A stretch of 43,302 nt of DNA, taken from IMG/VR virus record IMGVR_UViG_3300048589_000082, positions 1 through 43,302 of that record. One strand, 5' to 3'. A program made the translations under genes and the position numbers. This stretch comes from a virus. Below are positions 29,162 through 38,644 of this stretch, one piece after another. The number at the start of each line of letters is the position of its first letter. The first letter of the stretch is position 1. A model generated the notes under the pieces. That model was not told the DNA's origin. It searched no databases and worked only from the letters and a program-made list of their open reading frames with translations.

Positions 29162-30345
29162 TGGGAATCCTTGACCAAGCCAAGCAATGGATGACGCCTG
29201 AGCGGGCAATTGCCATGCAGGGAATCGGCATGGGGTTGTCGCAACTCGGCGCTGGCCAGCCGGTGAATATGTCCCCGGCATATCAAGCGCTGCAACAAAG
29301 GCAGCAGCAGGCGCAACTTCGCAAGGTCATGGAGCAGCCGGGGCTGATGGACGGGTTTTCACCGCAGCAGCGCGCCATCCTTGCCACCATGCCGGAAAGC
29401 ATGGCCGTCGAGTTGATCATGCAGCGGGCTTTTGCGCCGCCGCCCGATCCGACGCGCGGGGTTGAAATCAACGGCCAGCTTGTGAATCCGATCACCGGCG
29501 AATTGATGGGGGATTATCGGACGCCTGAAACGGCACCCGATAAAGTGTCCATCGTCACTGGTGAGCAAGCCGCCGCTCTTGGGCTAAAGCCCGACCAGAC
29601 GTATGAAATCACCATGGCGCCGGATGGTTCTCTAAAGAACGTCTCTGGCATCGGCGCCGGTAGCACCACGATCAACATGGCGCAAGGCGATCCGCAATGG
29701 GGGCAAGCGCCCAACGATCACGTGTGGCTTCGCGGGGCGGATGGTCAGGTGATTACGCAGCCGGATTCCAGCGGTCGCGGAGTGGTTCCAATTGCCGCCC
29801 CGATTCCCGGAAGCAAGGCCGCCGCAGATGCGGCAAAGGCCGAGGCCGAGGCAAAGGCGGCGGCCGAGGGCGGCGGGAAACGGGCTGCTTCCGCAGCTAC
29901 AAGCGGAAATGTAGTTATCCAAGACATTTCGCGGCTGAAAACGCTTGTCGAAAACTCCCCGTTGTATAATCCGGCAACCGGCCTCGGCGCGGAAACTCTT
30001 TCCTCTGTTGGCGGAACAAACGCAGCAAACGCAAAACAGCTTGCGATGACGATCCGAGCCAATATCGGGTTTGATCGCCTTCAAAGGATGCGCGAGGAAA
30101 GCCCGACTGGCGGCGCCCTCGGGCAGGTCGCGGTGCAGGAATTGGAGGCCCTGCAATCCACGCTCGGGAGCCTGTCGCAGTCTCAGGGCGAGGAGCAACT
30201 TATCGAGAACCTGAATCGCCTTAACGATCTGTATACTGGCATCCTGCGCAAGATTTACGAGACCGGCGATCCGGCCGCTCTCGGGCTTGCGCCGGGAATG
30301 ATCGCAGACCCTTCCGACGATGATCCTCTCGGGATTCTGAAATGA
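29161..30345 (+). CDS. Putative internal (ejection) protein 1
   Basis: The protein has 394 residues from the ATG at 29161 (TGATG with the previous stop). It has Gln-rich helix early (LQQRQQQAQLRKVMEQPG), PDQTYEITMAPDGSLKNV in the middle and a long helical end. Position after the S74 protein and before the Gly/Ala-rich protein matches ejection genes that build the trans-envelope channel in podoviruses. No enzyme motif. Confidence 0.7.
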   Translation: MGILDQAKQWMTPERAIAMQGIGMGLSQLGAGQPVNMSPAYQALQQRQQQAQLRKVMEQPGLMDGFSPQQRAILATMPESMAVELIMQRAFAPPPDPTRGVEINGQLVNPITGELMGDYRTPETAPDKVSIVTGEQAAALGLKPDQTYEITMAPDGSLKNVSGIGAGSTTINMAQGDPQWGQAPNDHVWLRGADGQVITQPDSSGRGVVPIAAPIPGSKAAADAAKAEAEAKAAAEGGGKRAASAATSGNVVIQDISRLKTLVENSPLYNPATGLGAETLSSVGGTNAANAKQLAMTIRANIGFDRLQRMREESPTGGALGQVAVQELEALQSTLGSLSQSQGEEQLIENLNRLNDLYTGILRKIYETGDPAALGLAPGMIADPSDDDPLGILK

Positions 30346-32012
30346 AAACGCTTTCGGAGCTTCGGGCGCAATTCCCGCAATACGACAATGTGTCGGACGG
30401 TGATTTCCTCATCGGAATCAACCGCAAGCTTTATCCGAACATGCACCCGAGGGCCTTCCTTAACGCGATTTCCGGCGCAGAGAACGCGCACGCCACCATC
30501 CGCAACGATGATCTCAAATCGTGGTATCGTGAGCGCGTCCAGAAGCCGCTGGACGGCGAAACACAGGAACAGACGGCGCGTCGGGTGGGCGGCTCTGCGG
30601 AAGGCCCTGTTGGCAATCCTGGCGGCGCTCTGGAGATTGCCGCACGTGGCGCGCTACAGGGCATCACTCTCGGCGGCGGTGATGAAATGACGGCGGCCTT
30701 TGGTGCGCTGTCTCCTGACCTGACCTATGATCAAGTCCTGAAGGCGGAACGTGACAAGATTGCGCTTGGTCGGCAGGATAACCCATGGGCGGCCTATGGT
30801 GGCGAAGTGGCTGGAGCCGTGGCGCTTCCGCTCGGCGCTGTCGGGCCGGGAAAGACCGTCATCGGCACCGCTGGCAAGTCGGCGGCGGCTGGCGCGGGCC
30901 TGGGCGCAGGATATGGTTTCCTCGCGGGAGAGGGCGGCGCAGAGAACAGGGCGCGGGAAGCATTGGGTTCCGGCATTCTCGGCGGCATTCTTGGTGGTGC
31001 GCTCCCGCTTGCGGGTGCCGGTATCAAGAAACTGTATGACAACTCGGCAACACGCTCGGCCATGCGTTCGGCAGCGAGGGGCGCCCCCGCACTTGATGAC
31101 CTGAAGGCGGCAGCATCCGACATTTACTCTAGCGCCAAGGGTTCTATCCTTCCCCGCGCGGCGTTCGCAACTTCGGCCGATGACATGCTGACCAGGGCGC
31201 GAGATTTTGGCCTTGACGCCGACCTGATGCCCGGTGCCGCGACCGTGGCGAGTCGCATTGACGATGCAGCGCAAAGCACTAATCCAGGCATTACCTTTGG
31301 CGAACTGGACCTGTTGCGCCGGAAAGCGGCTGTTCCTGCCGGAAACATCGCAAACCGACCGGAAAAAGCCATCGGGACGGGATTCATCGAAGGGATTGAC
31401 GATTTCGTTTCGTCCGTTGATCCGGCTCTCGGCGGTCAGATCGGGCAGGCGCGCGAAATGTGGTCGCGGCTTCGCAAATCCGAATTGATCGACGCGGCGA
31501 TTGAGAAAGCCAAGAACCAAGCCAGCGGTTTTGAAAACGGGCTTCGCATTGAATTTCGGCGCATTCTTAACAGCCCCAAGATGGCGCGCGGTTTCTCTGA
31601 TGCGGAACGCAAGGCCATGAAGGCTGTTGTGGACGGCACCACGTTCGGCAACATCATGAAAAAGGTCGGCGTCATGGGCCTTTCGGCGGGTAAAGGCGGG
31701 ACGGGCCTCGGCGCGGCCGTCTCATCCGGCTTTGGCGCGACCATTGGTTCCGGTATCGGCGGTCCCGTGGGCGGGCTCATCGGTGGTGCGCTTCCTGTGG
31801 CGGTCGGAAGCGTGGCGCGTAAGGCGTCCGAGGCTTCGACGCGAGGCGCAGCCGATCTGGCGCGCGGTCTTGTCGCGGCCGGTGGCGTCGGTGCTGTTGA
31901 CAGAATGACCCCCGAGGCGCGCAAGGCCATCGAGGCAGCAATGCGGCGCGGCCTGTTGCCGTTCCTGCCCGATATGTCAAAGATGTTGCCGTTAGGTGCT
32001 AACGTAAACTGA
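30342..32012 (+). CDS. Putative internal (ejection) protein 2
   Basis: The protein has 556 residues. After ELRAQFPQYDNVSDGDFLIGINRKLYP it has two Gly/Ala-rich hydrophobic stretches (about residues 145-225 and 440-500: AAVSSGFGATIGSGIGGPVGGLIGGALPVAVG), likely to enter membranes, separated by a helical middle. These features are typical of pilot/ejection proteins that span the cell envelope during DNA entry. It overlaps the opposite-strand gene by 21 bases. Confidence 0.78.
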   Translation: MKTLSELRAQFPQYDNVSDGDFLIGINRKLYPNMHPRAFLNAISGAENAHATIRNDDLKSWYRERVQKPLDGETQEQTARRVGGSAEGPVGNPGGALEIAARGALQGITLGGGDEMTAAFGALSPDLTYDQVLKAERDKIALGRQDNPWAAYGGEVAGAVALPLGAVGPGKTVIGTAGKSAAAGAGLGAGYGFLAGEGGAENRAREALGSGILGGILGGALPLAGAGIKKLYDNSATRSAMRSAARGAPALDDLKAAASDIYSSAKGSILPRAAFATSADDMLTRARDFGLDADLMPGAATVASRIDDAAQSTNPGITFGELDLLRRKAAVPAGNIANRPEKAIGTGFIEGIDDFVSSVDPALGGQIGQAREMWSRLRKSELIDAAIEKAKNQASGFENGLRIEFRRILNSPKMARGFSDAERKAMKAVVDGTTFGNIMKKVGVMGLSAGKGGTGLGAAVSSGFGATIGSGIGGPVGGLIGGALPVAVGSVARKASEASTRGAADLARGLVAAGGVGAVDRMTPEARKAIEAAMRRGLLPFLPDMSKMLPLGANVN

Positions 32013-32165
32013 CCCTGCCGCGAAAAGCAGGCAGGCAACGGCGCCGAAGTATATCCATGCTGGCGTTTCATCGCCCAACTTGGACGCCTGATACATCAGG
32101 TAAACGAAAAATACAGTCGTCAGATTGGCGGCGAGAATAGCCCCGTAAAGCGCGAAAAAATCCAT
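31992..32165 (-). CDS. Two-span membrane protein, moron-like, opposite strand
   Basis: The protein has 57 residues from the ATG at 32165, with AGGA six bases upstream. Two hydrophobic segments (YGAILAANLTTVFFVYLMY and WIYFGAVACLLFAAGSVYV) are joined by a short charged loop. It is the only leftward gene of the late region and has its own promoter. That is the arrangement of morons, which often exclude other phages or change host envelope traits (inferred). Confidence 0.75.
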   Translation of the reverse strand: MDFFALYGAILAANLTTVFFVYLMYQASKLGDETPAWIYFGAVACLLFAAGSVYVST

Positions 32166-32191
32166 GCCGTTTCCTGTCCGGGAAGGCGGCA

Positions 32192-32220
32192 ATCATAACG
32201 CCTTTCCCCGAGGAAATCAA
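32192..32220 (-). promoter_or_regulatory. Promoter of the moron-like gene
   Basis: On the minus strand TTGATT (plus 32215-32220) and TATGAT (plus 32192-32197) are 17 bases apart, a near-consensus sigma-70 promoter. The -35 overlaps the ribosome site of the rightward gene at 32223. Confidence 0.75.
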
Positions 32221-32222
32221 CG

Positions 32223-32840
32223 ATGTTTCAGGAAATCGTCGCGGGCATGATGGCACGCGGCATCCCCGAGCATATCGCAATCGGCATTGCGACGAGGATG
32301 CGCGCCGAGAGCGGGCTTAACCCCGGCATCAATGAGATAAAGCCCGTTGTTCCGGGTTCCCGTGGCGGGTTGGGCCTGAATCAGTGGACTGGGCCGAGGC
32401 GGCTTGCCTTCGAAAAATTCGCGGACGCGCGCGGCGTTCCCTATGACGATCTGAACGCGCAGCTCGACTTCACGAAGTGGGAACTGGACAACACCGAAAG
32501 CGGTGCATGGAAGGCGTTGCAGGGCACCAAGACGGCGGACGAAGCCGCGCGCGTCTACATGGAAAAGTTTCTCCGGCCCGGCGTCACTCACGCCGACATG
32601 CGCCGCGCGCCAGAGCCTCCGTCAAAGATGCCCGGCGCTGCTACCGGCGTATTCCCGCAAACGAATACGGCACCGCTGACATGGGGTGATCGCGCCGGAA
32701 TCCTTGGCGATGCGCTCATGGCATCCATGCCAGCGCCGGCTCAGGCACCGCAAATCATGCCTATGCAAGTAGCGCCTTACCAGCCGGTCAAACGCGATCC
32801 GCTGGCGATCTATCAACGCCTATTCGGGAGCCTCGGGTAA
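32223..32840 (+). CDS. Tail lysozyme (transglycosylase-like)
   Basis: The protein has 205 residues. ATRMRAESGLNPGINE, with probable catalytic Glu29, then GGLGLNQWTGPRRLAFEKFA and LDFTKWELDNTESGAWKAL match the phage tail lysozyme family (Phage_lysozyme2). Known members cut peptidoglycan during DNA entry. The Pro/Ala/Met-rich tail after residue 135 probably docks it in the virion. No signal peptide, as expected for a virion enzyme. Confidence 0.85.
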   Translation: MFQEIVAGMMARGIPEHIAIGIATRMRAESGLNPGINEIKPVVPGSRGGLGLNQWTGPRRLAFEKFADARGVPYDDLNAQLDFTKWELDNTESGAWKALQGTKTADEAARVYMEKFLRPGVTHADMRRAPEPPSKMPGAATGVFPQTNTAPLTWGDRAGILGDALMASMPAPAQAPQIMPMQVAPYQPVKRDPLAIYQRLFGSLG

Positions 32841-33694
32841 TGGCAGTCACCGACTACTCCACCACGGCCGGGAACAACTCCACGATTTCCGGCGTGAATA
32901 TCGCGGAAGGTTGCTCGCCCGCCGGGATCAACAACGCCATTCGGCAGATGATGGCTGACGTTCGGGCGTTCTACGACGCCACTCCGCTGATCGCGGGGAC
33001 GCCCACGGTTTCCGGCAACTGGACGGTTTCCGGGGCGTGGACGATCAACGGCAACATGACCTTCAAAGATAACGTGAAGGCGATTTTCGGGACCGGTTCC
33101 GACCTCCGGATTTACCACGACGGCAGCAACTCGTTTATTGAAGATGCCGGGACGGGGTCGCTGTCGCTCAAAGGCTCCATCGTCCAGATCACCGGGACTT
33201 CCGACGAAGTGCTTGTGCGGGGCACGGCTGGCGGCGCGGCGGAACTTCGCCAGAACGGCTCCACCAAGCTGACGACCTCGACCACTGGCGTAACCGTGAC
33301 CGGGGCGGTTTCGGCTGACACGGCGGCGGGCAACTGGTTTCTGGACGAAGACGACATGGCGTCAAACAGCGCCACGAAACTTGCTTCGCAACAATCCATA
33401 AAGGCTTACGTTGATGCTGCCGGAATTGGCGTTGGGCAGACGTGGCAGGACGTTGGCGGGTCGCGCTTGGCCGGGACCAGCTACCGGAACACTACTGGAA
33501 AGCCGATCATGGTTGCCATTCGCGGCAATACGAACTCCACGCATTACTTGCAGGTCTCGACCAACAACGCGACGTGGGTTTCTGTCGGGTCCACCATCGC
33601 GGCATCTGCGAACATGACTGCCATTATCCCTGATGACCATTATTACCGGCTGCAATCCGGGGCGACGTTCAACGGGTGGTCGGAACTCCGATAA
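32840..33694 (+). CDS. Tail fibre protein 1
   Basis: The protein has 284 residues. TDYSTTAGNNSTISGVNIAEGCSPAGINNAIRQMMADVRAFYD at the start is a typical phage fibre N-terminus. NGNMTFKDNVKAIFGTGSDLRIYHDGSNSFIED is the IFGxxxDLxIYHDG segment of many fibres, followed by beta-rich shaft and a C-terminal HYYRLQSGATFNGWSEL domain. It likely attaches to the tail and contacts the host or a further fibre. Confidence 0.85.
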   Translation: MAVTDYSTTAGNNSTISGVNIAEGCSPAGINNAIRQMMADVRAFYDATPLIAGTPTVSGNWTVSGAWTINGNMTFKDNVKAIFGTGSDLRIYHDGSNSFIEDAGTGSLSLKGSIVQITGTSDEVLVRGTAGGAAELRQNGSTKLTTSTTGVTVTGAVSADTAAGNWFLDEDDMASNSATKLASQQSIKAYVDAAGIGVGQTWQDVGGSRLAGTSYRNTTGKPIMVAIRGNTNSTHYLQVSTNNATWVSVGSTIAASANMTAIIPDDHYYRLQSGATFNGWSELR

Positions 33695-33960
33695 TGGCTA
33701 TCGCCATGGAAAGCACCGCGACAGTTCGGATGGATTACACGAGCGGGCTGTGGCGGTTCCTGAACAATACCGCCGAGCGTGTCGCGTTCGACATGTCGGC
33801 AGACCCCGGCTTGCGCGTGGGTGGGCAGAAGGTGGTCGGCAAGCGCGCTGCCGCGCTGCCGCCCCCGGCGACCGATCTCGCTTCTGCAATCACGCTCCTG
33901 AACGCGCTGCGGGATCGCCTCTCCGCATCCGGCGCCGCCGAGCATCCGCTTTTCACGTGA
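33694..33960 (+). CDS. Small fibre-associated protein
   Basis: The protein has 88 residues from the ATG at 33694, overlapping the fibre stop by one base (TAATG). It opens MAIAMESTATVRMDYTSGLW, then has VGGQKVVGKRAAALPPPATDLASAITLLNALRDRLSA, like short C-terminal fibre pieces. It may be a fibre cap or connector. Confidence 0.7.
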   Translation: MAIAMESTATVRMDYTSGLWRFLNNTAERVAFDMSADPGLRVGGQKVVGKRAAALPPPATDLASAITLLNALRDRLSASGAAEHPLFT

Positions 33961-33967
33961 GGGCCAT

Positions 33968-35662
33968 ATGTATCTAGGACTCGGGACGCGCATTGGAAGC
34001 TCGCGAACATCGGCAACGATCCAGGTAACGACGCCCGCATACCTTGACCCCACGCTTTTGCTTGTCGGCGAGCAAATCGGCGATGCTTACGTTGCGGGCG
34101 TGTATCCAGATTTCCAGGGCAACGCGGTTTCCGAGGCATCGGTCACATATTACGTTGACGGCGGTGTTGTTCTTTCCACCTATGTCTTGCAGGCTGGCGA
34201 TGCTGTCGGTGCCGCTTATGTCTCTCTCACGGCCGGGTCTGCCACCTATGCCTATTGGGCCGAACCGACTGATGTAACCGACTTCAGCCTCAGCACGGCG
34301 GATTTTACCTTTGTCGTCCCGCCCGGTGTTGGCGGCCCGGTTCTGTCCAGCCCCGTTGATACCGCGAACGGAGGCACGGCCGCGACTGGCTCCGTATCCA
34401 CGGATACCGGCAACGGCACCCTGTATTGGGTCGTAACGACCTCTGTAACGTCGCCAAGTTCTGCAAGGGTCAAGGCCGGGCAGGACCACAACGGCATTGC
34501 CGCCGATGACAGCGGGTCGCAAGTGGTTTCCGGGACAGGGGTTCAAAACCTTTCCCCGGCGCCCTCAGGGCTTACGTCCGAGACGACCTATTATATCCAC
34601 TTCATGCACGAGAACGCATCGGCGGTGCAATCTGCCGTTGCATCCGGCGATGGCTTCACCACGGCGGACGTTACCGCGCCGACGCTTTCCTCTCCCACGG
34701 ACGCCGCCAACGGTTCCACGGCCGCAACGGGCTCTGTCAGCACAAACGAAGGCAACGGCACCCTGTATTGGGTGGTTTCGACTTCCGGCACGGCGCCGAG
34801 CGCGGCACAGGTCAAGGCCGGAAATGATCACACCGGCTCCGCTGCGGCTGACAGCGGGTCGCAGGCGGTCAGCGGGACGGGCGTTCAGACACTTTCCCCG
34901 GCGCCCTCCGGGCTTACCGCATCCACGGCCTACACGATCCACTTCATGCATGAGGACGCGGCTGCGAACCAGTCGAGCGTTTCGAGCGGCGACGGTTTCA
35001 CAACGGCGTCTGGCGGTGTTACCCTGGCCTCCAAGGGCAATCTCATCAACACGTCGGTTGTCGGCACGACGCCCGCTATCCTGACCTCGATCACCGCCAG
35101 CGCAGGAAACCGCATCTTCCTGCTCGTCGCCACCTGCCGCAATACCGGTGGCTCGGCGATGGCCGTTTCGGCCACGTGGAACGGGGAGAACTTCACCGAG
35201 AACGTCCAGTATCTTCACACTGGCGGACGGGTAACGCTCCATCTTCTGACACTCGTCACGGCGTCGTCCGGAACGTTCACGCCGGTTGTCACCTGCTCGA
35301 ACTCGGCGGCGGCGGTCGGCGCCGACTTCCTGGTCACCAGTGGCCAGACGGGCTCGGCAACCCCGATCCAGGCGACGGCGACGAACCAGACCAGCATTGC
35401 GAAGACTTTCACGGCGCCGGGCTCCGGTTCGATCCTCTTTGTCGCGGCGGTCCAGCGGTATAACAGCACCCTCCCTGGCAGCGACGTGACTATCGGCGCC
35501 CCGTTCACGCAGGACAGTCACTTCCGCACCGGCACAGGATCGAACCTGGACCTCCTTTTCAGCGCCGGGGATTACACGACGCCCGATACTTCAAACCGCA
35601 CCGCAACATTCACCAGCGACGGAACGCAAAACATGCTTCTCGTCGGAGTGGAGATTTTCTGA
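33968..35662 (+). CDS. Tail fibre/adhesin with tandem Ig-like repeats
   Basis: The protein has 564 residues. After an N-terminal attachment region it has two tandem repeats, residues 124-237 and 238-347, each with the pattern LSSPxDxANGxTAATGSVST, GTLYWVV, VKAGxDH, LSPAPSGL, YxIHFMHE. This is an Ig/fibronectin-like module of surface proteins. The rest (residues 355-564, SKGNLINTSVVG... and NRIFLLVATCRN) resembles a jelly-roll found in phage adhesins. It may bind host glycans. Confidence 0.8.
   Translation: MYLGLGTRIGSSRTSATIQVTTPAYLDPTLLLVGEQIGDAYVAGVYPDFQGNAVSEASVTYYVDGGVVLSTYVLQAGDAVGAAYVSLTAGSATYAYWAEPTDVTDFSLSTADFTFVVPPGVGGPVLSSPVDTANGGTAATGSVSTDTGNGTLYWVVTTSVTSPSSARVKAGQDHNGIAADDSGSQVVSGTGVQNLSPAPSGLTSETTYYIHFMHENASAVQSAVASGDGFTTADVTAPTLSSPTDAANGSTAATGSVSTNEGNGTLYWVVSTSGTAPSAAQVKAGNDHTGSAAADSGSQAVSGTGVQTLSPAPSGLTASTAYTIHFMHEDAAANQSSVSSGDGFTTASGGVTLASKGNLINTSVVGTTPAILTSITASAGNRIFLLVATCRNTGGSAMAVSATWNGENFTENVQYLHTGGRVTLHLLTLVTASSGTFTPVVTCSNSAAAVGADFLVTSGQTGSATPIQATATNQTSIAKTFTAPGSGSILFVAAVQRYNSTLPGSDVTIGAPFTQDSHFRTGTGSNLDLLFSAGDYTTPDTSNRTATFTSDGTQNMLLVGVEIF
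34337..35008. repeat. Tandem duplication of an Ig-like module
   Basis: Two units (34337-34678 and 34679-35008) encode related modules of about 114 and 110 residues inside the fibre gene. They share long stretches of base identity, such as GGCAACGGCACCCTGTATTG in both, showing fairly recent duplication. Confidence 0.8.
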
Positions 35663-35865
35663 TGGCTTATCGCTACATTTACAACGACTCCCTCCTTGCC
35701 GAGGGTGAACGGACAGTCGTCTTGCAGAACGGCAAGCTATACGTTCGAACAGGCGTTCTTGGCACAACCGACGACCAGATCAATTACCGGCTCCGCGAAG
35801 TCTACGACGACGCGGCTTGGCCGGTGTTGCCCGCACAGATCACCTTTACCGAAAGGACGCCCTGA
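35662..35865 (+). CDS. Small virion-region hypothetical protein
   Basis: The protein has 67 residues. The ATG overlaps the fibre stop and its own stop overlaps the next start (TGATG). YRYIYNDSLLAEGERTVVLQNGKLYVRTG is beta-type. It lies between two fibre genes and may be a linker or chaperone. Confidence 0.7.
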   Translation: MAYRYIYNDSLLAEGERTVVLQNGKLYVRTGVLGTTDDQINYRLREVYDDAAWPVLPAQITFTERTP

Positions 35866-38390
35866 TGCCTTCCTATTACCCGGATCGCCAACTTCTTGAC
35901 CCTAACGGGTATCTCTATGTCAAGGCGTTCAAGATCAATTTCGGCTCGGGCGTTCAAACCATCACGCCCGATTGGGACGTGGATTCGACGTGGGATTACG
36001 ACGACGCATATGGGCGTTTTACCATCGACAAGCACGGCCCCGTGGCGATGTATCAGGAGTCGAATGTCTCGAATAACCCTGCATCTGGAACGTCCGTCTA
36101 TGCGTCCATCACGGAATTGACGATTGCACGTAAAAGCAATCCAGCCGTGGAAAAGGTCTATGACCTGTCCGCCGACCCAATGGAAATGGTGCTTGAAGCA
36201 TCTGCCCCCGGCGCGGATATTGTCGTTCCCTCGCTCGTTTCGGTGAGCCCCGGCGGAACGAACGTGTCTCCCGCGACGAAGGTAACGCTCGTTTGGGATG
36301 AGCAGATCGTTGCGGGGGCGGGAAAAACAATTTCCCTCGTGAACAACACGACCTCGGCCACCATTGAAACATTCGACCTTGACACAGCGCCGACCTCCGG
36401 GGCTGGTTCGGTGGAAATCCTCGGCGTTCAAGTCATCATCACGCCCACCAATGTTTTCTCGGATGGCGTAGTCGTGACGCCGAGCATTCCAGCCGGTGCG
36501 TTTGAGGACCTAGCCGGGAATGCGTGCCTGGCTGTCTCTGCGGGAACACATACCTTCACCATTGCGGCTGTGGCCCCCCCGCCCCCGCCCCCGGTTACAG
36601 GCGGAATTTTGGTGGGAGATTTGACCGGAGCCGGTGTAAAGGTTCACCCGGCCACGTCCTATTCGGGGTCAAGCCATTTCCAGCTTGTCAACGGGTTCAT
36701 TGAAACCACGGCTGCGGGTGCATCAGCAAACTTCAACGGCTCGCCCTATTCCGTGACGATTGACGGAAGCTCGGCCACCATCACGACCGTAACAAACGGG
36801 CTTTCCGTTGATGACATTACCTCGGCCCACGCTGCGAGGGACACGGCTCAGGCTTCGCCCTCAACGGATTGGACGATCATCCTTTGCTCCGGGGTAGACT
36901 TCGCAAACCTCTCGACGTGGAACGCTTCCACGGCGGCAATGAACGGGACGTTTTCGCATCCCGACTTCAACTTCTCGACATTCCGCACCACCAAGAATGG
37001 CGATACATACACGAATGACGCGGAAACGACCGTTTCCGGGGGGTCGATTACCTATCGCCCGTCCGGTTATGAAAGCGGGTATATCCAGTCCTACGTTAAT
37101 CTTAACTCCAACGGTCGCACCATCTTCGATGGCCGGTGGAACTTCTGTATGCAGTCGCACGTTCGGCAATGGGGAGTTATCGAGGGCGGGCCTTCATACA
37201 ATGGATTCCCCACGGCATCTTCGCCATATCGCACCATCTACCAATTCAGCCTTGGGAACGGTAACGGAACGCCTTCCGGTTGTATCGTGTTCAAGAATGG
37301 TGTGAGTTGGGGGATTGAGAAACTCGGACTTGAGCCGGGATTCGCAACGTCCATCATGCTGACGAACAACATCGCGTTCCTGTCCATTGAAAAGGGATGC
37401 AAGGCAGACGGGTTTATCATCTTCGGCAACTTCAACGCCTGCCGGTGCTACAATATCGAGGATATGGAGTGGCAGCGTGGCGCCGAGGATGCAATGCGCT
37501 GCTTCGGAACAAAGGGGCTCGGCGGTTCGCTTCTTGACCGCCGCATCGTCAAATCGACCGTTCGGCGCGTTTACGGCTACGACGGCACTGTTGAATCCGA
37601 TTATGGTGTTACGTGGCTCTCTTTCCACGCCGACTGGATGCAAGACCGGATCAGCAACGACGTTGTTGGAATTGGCGGCTTCGTTGCAGACTGCATCGTT
37701 GAGCAAACAGCCGATTGTGTAAACCTCGGCGCGCGGCTGGATGCCTACTTTGACGGCACCAATGGCAAACCTGATTTTCGCGGTATTTGGGACCCGAACA
37801 ACCCGACCGCCGCAAATACATGGAAGGTCATCAAGGCGCGCGGGACTCAAGGGCGGATCATCAACGATACACAAACCCCGCCGCTCTGCACAACCCAATT
37901 CCGGCGCATCCTGTTTATCGGAAACACGGCAAACTCCTGGTTCTGCGGTGCGGGGGATAACGTGAACGCATCCGACATTATGTCGGTCTTTGACATGCAC
38001 GCCTCCTCTGCGTCGTCGTTCAACTGCAACGCAAGCGGTGTTCCGTGGGGATCGCATACCGGATACGGCCCGAAATGGGGCGGGGGCACATGGGCGCGAA
38101 TTTGCGGATTCAGCCCCACGGGGAACTCAACCGCCGTCGCAATGACCGTTCAACTCGCGAACAATGCTACTGCATCGAACTCCCCCAAAAACCTGTTCAA
38201 CGGCACGGATGGGAGCGGCGGCGGGTTCTCTGCGGTTTCCTTCACGGGGCGCTTCGGGAATACCTATAGCGGCTGCGGCGTGATTGGGCTTGACCACTCG
38301 TCGCACGCGGCATTCCGGGCGGATTGCAACGCTCGCTTTACGCCTCGTGCCGGTGGCGCTCTTGCCGGATTCCAGCCTCCAGCGGTGTAA
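35865..38390 (+). CDS. Large tail fibre or tailspike with SbsA Ig-like domain
   Basis: The protein has 841 residues from the ATG at 35865. Residues about 118-243 form an SbsA/Big_5-type Ig domain (VSVSPGGTNVSPATKVTLVWDE ... FEDLAGNACLAV). A Pro-run linker (APPPPPP) follows, then some 580 residues with regular strands, suggesting a beta-helix (SHVRQWGVIEGG, YNIEDMEWQRG, FVADCIVEQTADCVNLG). This layout fits a host-recognition spike. No clear catalytic motif was recognised, so depolymerase activity is possible but not shown. Confidence 0.8.
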   Translation: MPSYYPDRQLLDPNGYLYVKAFKINFGSGVQTITPDWDVDSTWDYDDAYGRFTIDKHGPVAMYQESNVSNNPASGTSVYASITELTIARKSNPAVEKVYDLSADPMEMVLEASAPGADIVVPSLVSVSPGGTNVSPATKVTLVWDEQIVAGAGKTISLVNNTTSATIETFDLDTAPTSGAGSVEILGVQVIITPTNVFSDGVVVTPSIPAGAFEDLAGNACLAVSAGTHTFTIAAVAPPPPPPVTGGILVGDLTGAGVKVHPATSYSGSSHFQLVNGFIETTAAGASANFNGSPYSVTIDGSSATITTVTNGLSVDDITSAHAARDTAQASPSTDWTIILCSGVDFANLSTWNASTAAMNGTFSHPDFNFSTFRTTKNGDTYTNDAETTVSGGSITYRPSGYESGYIQSYVNLNSNGRTIFDGRWNFCMQSHVRQWGVIEGGPSYNGFPTASSPYRTIYQFSLGNGNGTPSGCIVFKNGVSWGIEKLGLEPGFATSIMLTNNIAFLSIEKGCKADGFIIFGNFNACRCYNIEDMEWQRGAEDAMRCFGTKGLGGSLLDRRIVKSTVRRVYGYDGTVESDYGVTWLSFHADWMQDRISNDVVGIGGFVADCIVEQTADCVNLGARLDAYFDGTNGKPDFRGIWDPNNPTAANTWKVIKARGTQGRIINDTQTPPLCTTQFRRILFIGNTANSWFCGAGDNVNASDIMSVFDMHASSASSFNCNASGVPWGSHTGYGPKWGGGTWARICGFSPTGNSTAVAMTVQLANNATASNSPKNLFNGTDGSGGGFSAVSFTGRFGNTYSGCGVIGLDHSSHAAFRADCNARFTPRAGGALAGFQPPAV

Positions 38391-38392
38391 GC

Positions 38393-38644
38393 ATGTCTCT
38401 CTATGAGCGCATTGAACAGGTGAGCACGTCGCTTCTGGCGGGCCTCATCGCAACAATCGGCGGCGGCATCCTTTGGCTTGTCCGAAGGGTGCTGACCAAT
38501 CAACGCCAAATCGAGTTGCTTCAATCGGAAATCCGGCACCGGGATTCAATCCGGCAAATCGACCGGGCGGCGGTGCAGGAAATCAAGGAAGACGTAAAGG
38601 CGATGCGGGTTGAAATCAAGGAACTGTTTCGGAGGAATGAATGA
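38393..38644 (+). CDS. Membrane-anchored coiled-coil protein, lysis region
   Basis: The protein has 83 residues from the ATG at 38393. One hydrophobic segment (residues 12-30, SLLAGLIATIGGGILWLV) is followed by a long charged helix (LTNQRQIELLQSEIRHRDSI...). It sits directly before the endolysin. It may be a holin-like or an inner-membrane spanin-like protein; no outer partner with a lipobox is beside it. Confidence 0.7.
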   Translation: MSLYERIEQVSTSLLAGLIATIGGGILWLVRRVLTNQRQIELLQSEIRHRDSIRQIDRAAVQEIKEDVKAMRVEIKELFRRNE

